NCBI GenBank assembly: GCA_017654935.2
Contig: CM065683.1
Span: forward strand, 3,399,879 to 3,463,878
From: Phymorhynchus buccinoides
Lineage: Eukaryota; Mollusca; Gastropoda; Neogastropoda; Raphitomidae
Reading direction: 5' to 3'
Length of the DNA: 64,000 nucleotides
Shown here: one piece after another, positions 61,330 to 64,000 of the stretch
How the letters are laid out: each line of letters begins with the position of its first letter
Position numbering within the stretch: the first letter of the stretch is position 1
Program-made: the position numbers and the translations under genes
The notes under the pieces: model-generated
Told to the model about the DNA's origin: nothing
The model's input: the letters and a program-made list of their open reading frames with translations, nothing else
Database searches by the model: none

Positions 61330-62381
61330 GTTATTACATTTCTCAGCTCCCCCCACATTTTCACACCTGCCTTTCTGAAGAAAATTAGTTATATTCAGTA
61401 AAGAGTGTCAGATTTTTCACTCATGAGCATTGCCTAGTTCAGGCCAAGAGGACGTAAAATCTTATATTTCATTCATTCTAACTTGCTTACCGTGACGGTA
61501 CAAACCTGTTCAAAAGGCGGAGGGATAGTAACTACAGGGTAGTCCAAAACTACTAGATCTTTTTATCATATGCAGGGATTGTATCATTAATAGGTGTGTA
61601 GCCATAATTGCGCAACAACTCTTAGAATAGGCCTAACTAGCTGACCTCATTCTTCCTGCTCTATTACTTATGCTCTTCATGCGCACAGCACATGCCACAC
61701 TCTCCATTGGTCAGTCTGGCACCAAAACAACGCTATCCCTCCCGTCCCGCTCTGTCTACTTCTAGCCTACTCCCACTCTCCTACTAGACACGCTATCAGC
61801 AGCAAGCCTCTGTTCCATGATTATCCTGTATATTGTGTAGTCTTAATAAACGTGCTTAATACATGATCAGTTGTGTTTCCTCTTGGATGTCATATACATT
61901 TGTGAACCCACAACAACAGTCAACTCACTATAGGGATAGTAACTACAGGATATTCCAAAACTACTCTGTTTTTTTAAAATAATTATTCCTATCATAACTT
62001 GATCTATTATTGGTGATTGGGTAGAAAGAGGAAAGGGGTGGGGGAGAGATTTAGCTGATTTCTCGGGAAATATTGACAATGTTAACGGGCTAGCTTGTCT
62101 CCGCACTGTTCAATCAACAATTTCTGAGGCCTACCCTACCTACCCAAATTAGGGGTATGTTGGGCCTGTGTTCATCCTGACATCCCTTCTGGCAGCGTGG
62201 ACTATTTAGTATCTATCAGAAGTTCCCCATTAAGCCCGTCAATTTAGCGTACGTCCACTTCGTTGGAGACTCCTTGATTGTAGAGATTTGGGGTCAGCTT
62301 TCCGTTGACACAGACACCTCATATCATCACACCAGAAATACTTATTGTTGTGTATTAGTAGTAAAGGATTTCTGGTTACTA

Positions 62382-62527
62382 CAGTGGAACCTCCATTATA
62401 AGACCTACTTCTCTGAGACATATTGCCCTTCTTTGTAAGTATTAAAATTACCTCCCTTATAAGACCCCTCCCTTGTAAGACCTCATTTTGGATGATTTCT
62501 GAAGGTCTTATAAGGGAGGTTCCACTG
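62382..62527. mobile_element. Tigger-like MITE, copy 3
   Basis: Counterpart of 17759-17923 with the shorter interior also found in copy 2. Ends CAGTGGAACCTCCATTATAA and GGGAGGTTCCACTG, TA flanks. Confidence 0.75.
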
Positions 62528-63309
62528 TATTGTATGGATCGATAAGCCAGTCGATGTTGGTGAATCTCGAGGTTTTAGTCATTTTGTTGTGTGTGAAAAT
62601 GATTTTTTTTAACCCTTTCACTGCCAGACAAAAAAACAATAAAAAAAACTTTCCTTATAAACTTTAACTCTTCTATAGCACCAAGGGCAGAATATATTCG
62701 CCCAAGAGATCACTCTACACTCCCACCAAATGCAAAGACATTCACTGCCAAGTGGCCTGCCATGTGTTTGTCTATTTTCAGAACTAATGTCACTAGTGCA
62801 CACAAATTTACTTCCCTTGAAGCAAATGCATCAGATTGACAGCAGTCTATTAGTATTAGTTCCGCACATATACGAGGGGTGCCTGCCAGAACGGTCTATC
62901 TCAAAAGGAATAAAGAACACAGATAGGCAGTTCTGGCATTCACCCCTCTGGCTGGAACGACTTTGAATAGGTCGTCCTGCCATTTCGATTTGTGTTTGCT
63001 TTTTAAGCGAATCAGCTATGTCTGCTTTTGCTGCACCGGATTTAGGGCCAACACACGCACAACCACTTGCTACATAGGCCTGTTAAGAACCTGCTACACT
63101 ACATACAATTTGCTTTGAATGCGATGCGATTTTGACTATGTGAGTTATGATTCACGTGAAAATCATAGGTCTACTTGAGTATAGTGAGCGAAACTTCTTT
63201 GACCCACTTAGCTTGACCCATTTGTTTAAATAAACAAACTTCTTTGACCCACTTAGCTTGACCCATTTGTTTAAATAAACAAACTTCTTTGACTCACTTA
63301 GCTGTACAA

Positions 63310-64000
63310 CCAATGAGCCTGCCTCTGACTCTACCCCTCCCAAGTCTTCATACCTCACAGGTAGATTCCTTCTCATCATCCAACAATTTCAACCCACCCT
63401 TCACGAGCAGCCCCAAAAGGCGCTCAGACAAAAAGAAAACGCCAACAAGTTGTCTAGTTCCCCAGAATCTTCCAACTCGACAACGTTCTCATTCAACATC
63501 CCAACCAAAAGATCAAATCTCTGTGTTATGACTATCAACTGCCGGAGCATCTTTGAGAAGCAATCTGAATTTGCCGCCTTGATTACATCAAACCTGACAT
63601 AGTCTGTGGAACAGAATCCTGGCTACGTGGCATCAAGCCAAGTACAGTGAAACCTGCTTTATTTCAAGTGCTTTGGGACCACCAAATGACTTGAAATTAT
63701 CCGAGTTCTCGGTTAATTTCAAGTTTTTGCCTAATCCAACACAAAATTGAAATTAACCGAGCCAGACGGGGGAGAAAGGAATTTTTTATAGTATGGATAT
63801 TTTCACATTGATTTATGTGTTTAGAAAGTGTACACTTGTATCTTTTATATACTTTACCAGAAATACAAGCTGTTCTACTTTCGGCTAAATGGTATTTCAC
63901 CGTCATCGTCACTGATCTCTTAACTCAGGGGTGGGGTGTTGAGGCACCACAGATGACTTCCTGACAAATCTTCCGCCATCAGTCCCGGTCATGTGCTGCT
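63310..64000 (+). mobile_element. 5' part of the non-LTR retrotransposon, copy 3, cut by window end
   Basis: Counterpart of 18735-19430. Endonuclease N-terminus (MTINCRSIFEKQSEF) followed by the pogo/Tigger-like insertion starting at 63646 after TA. The nested antisense LINE fragment begins near 63920. Confidence 0.8.

Overview
This is nuclear DNA from an animal, most likely a mollusc. The evidence is intron-split animal genes (a class B G-protein-coupled receptor and the mitochondrial ATP synthase beta subunit), GT-AG splice sites, very long CT/GA microsatellites, many small inverted-repeat transposons, and a CR1/Jockey-like non-LTR retrotransposon of a kind common in lophotrochozoans. The species assignment is inference. 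No bacterial operon, CRISPR array, or confident tRNA or rRNA gene was seen. Many apparent long open frames are only translations of CT, ATC or TTC repeats.

The window holds one locus three times. Copy 1 is bases 1-31057 (direct). Copy 2 is bases about 31058-48579, the reverse complement of roughly 31057 back to 13.1 kb of copy 1. Copies 1 and 2 meet head to head at about 31058, inside an ATP synthase beta exon, forming a palindrome of about 35 kb. A 500-N gap (48580-49079) follows. Copy 3 (49080-64000) is again direct and matches about 1-19430 of copy 1, minus two blocks and plus a 1.2 kb G-rich insert.

In each full copy the layout is two convergent genes. The 3' part of a class B (secretin-family) GPCR runs one way as a TM6 exon, a 42-bp TM7 exon and a C-terminal tail exon. 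The last two exons of the ATP synthase beta gene run the other way. About 11 kb of transposon-rich DNA lies between them, dominated by a dead non-LTR retrotransposon. That element has a pogo/Tigger-like transposon inside its endonuclease, which itself carries an antisense fragment of another LINE. The element also carries an in-frame 90-bp tandem array of 11 units in copy 1 but 4 units in copy 2.

The copies are not simple repeats of one sequence. Copy 2 and the end of copy 3 share variants that differ from copy 1, so at least two haplotypes or paralogues are present. Copy 2 beyond about 45.66 kb and copy 3 from 49.4 to 60.52 kb look like unpolished long-read sequence, with frequent single-base indels that break the exons. 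The most economical reading is an assembly that joined two haplotypes in inverted and then direct order. A real inverted duplication cannot be excluded from sequence alone.

The most biologically interesting elements are a miniature transposon whose internal 76-bp segment has expanded to nine tandem units inside an ATP synthase intron, the in-frame tandem array in the LINE, the three-layer nested insertion, and several families of small palindromic transposons.
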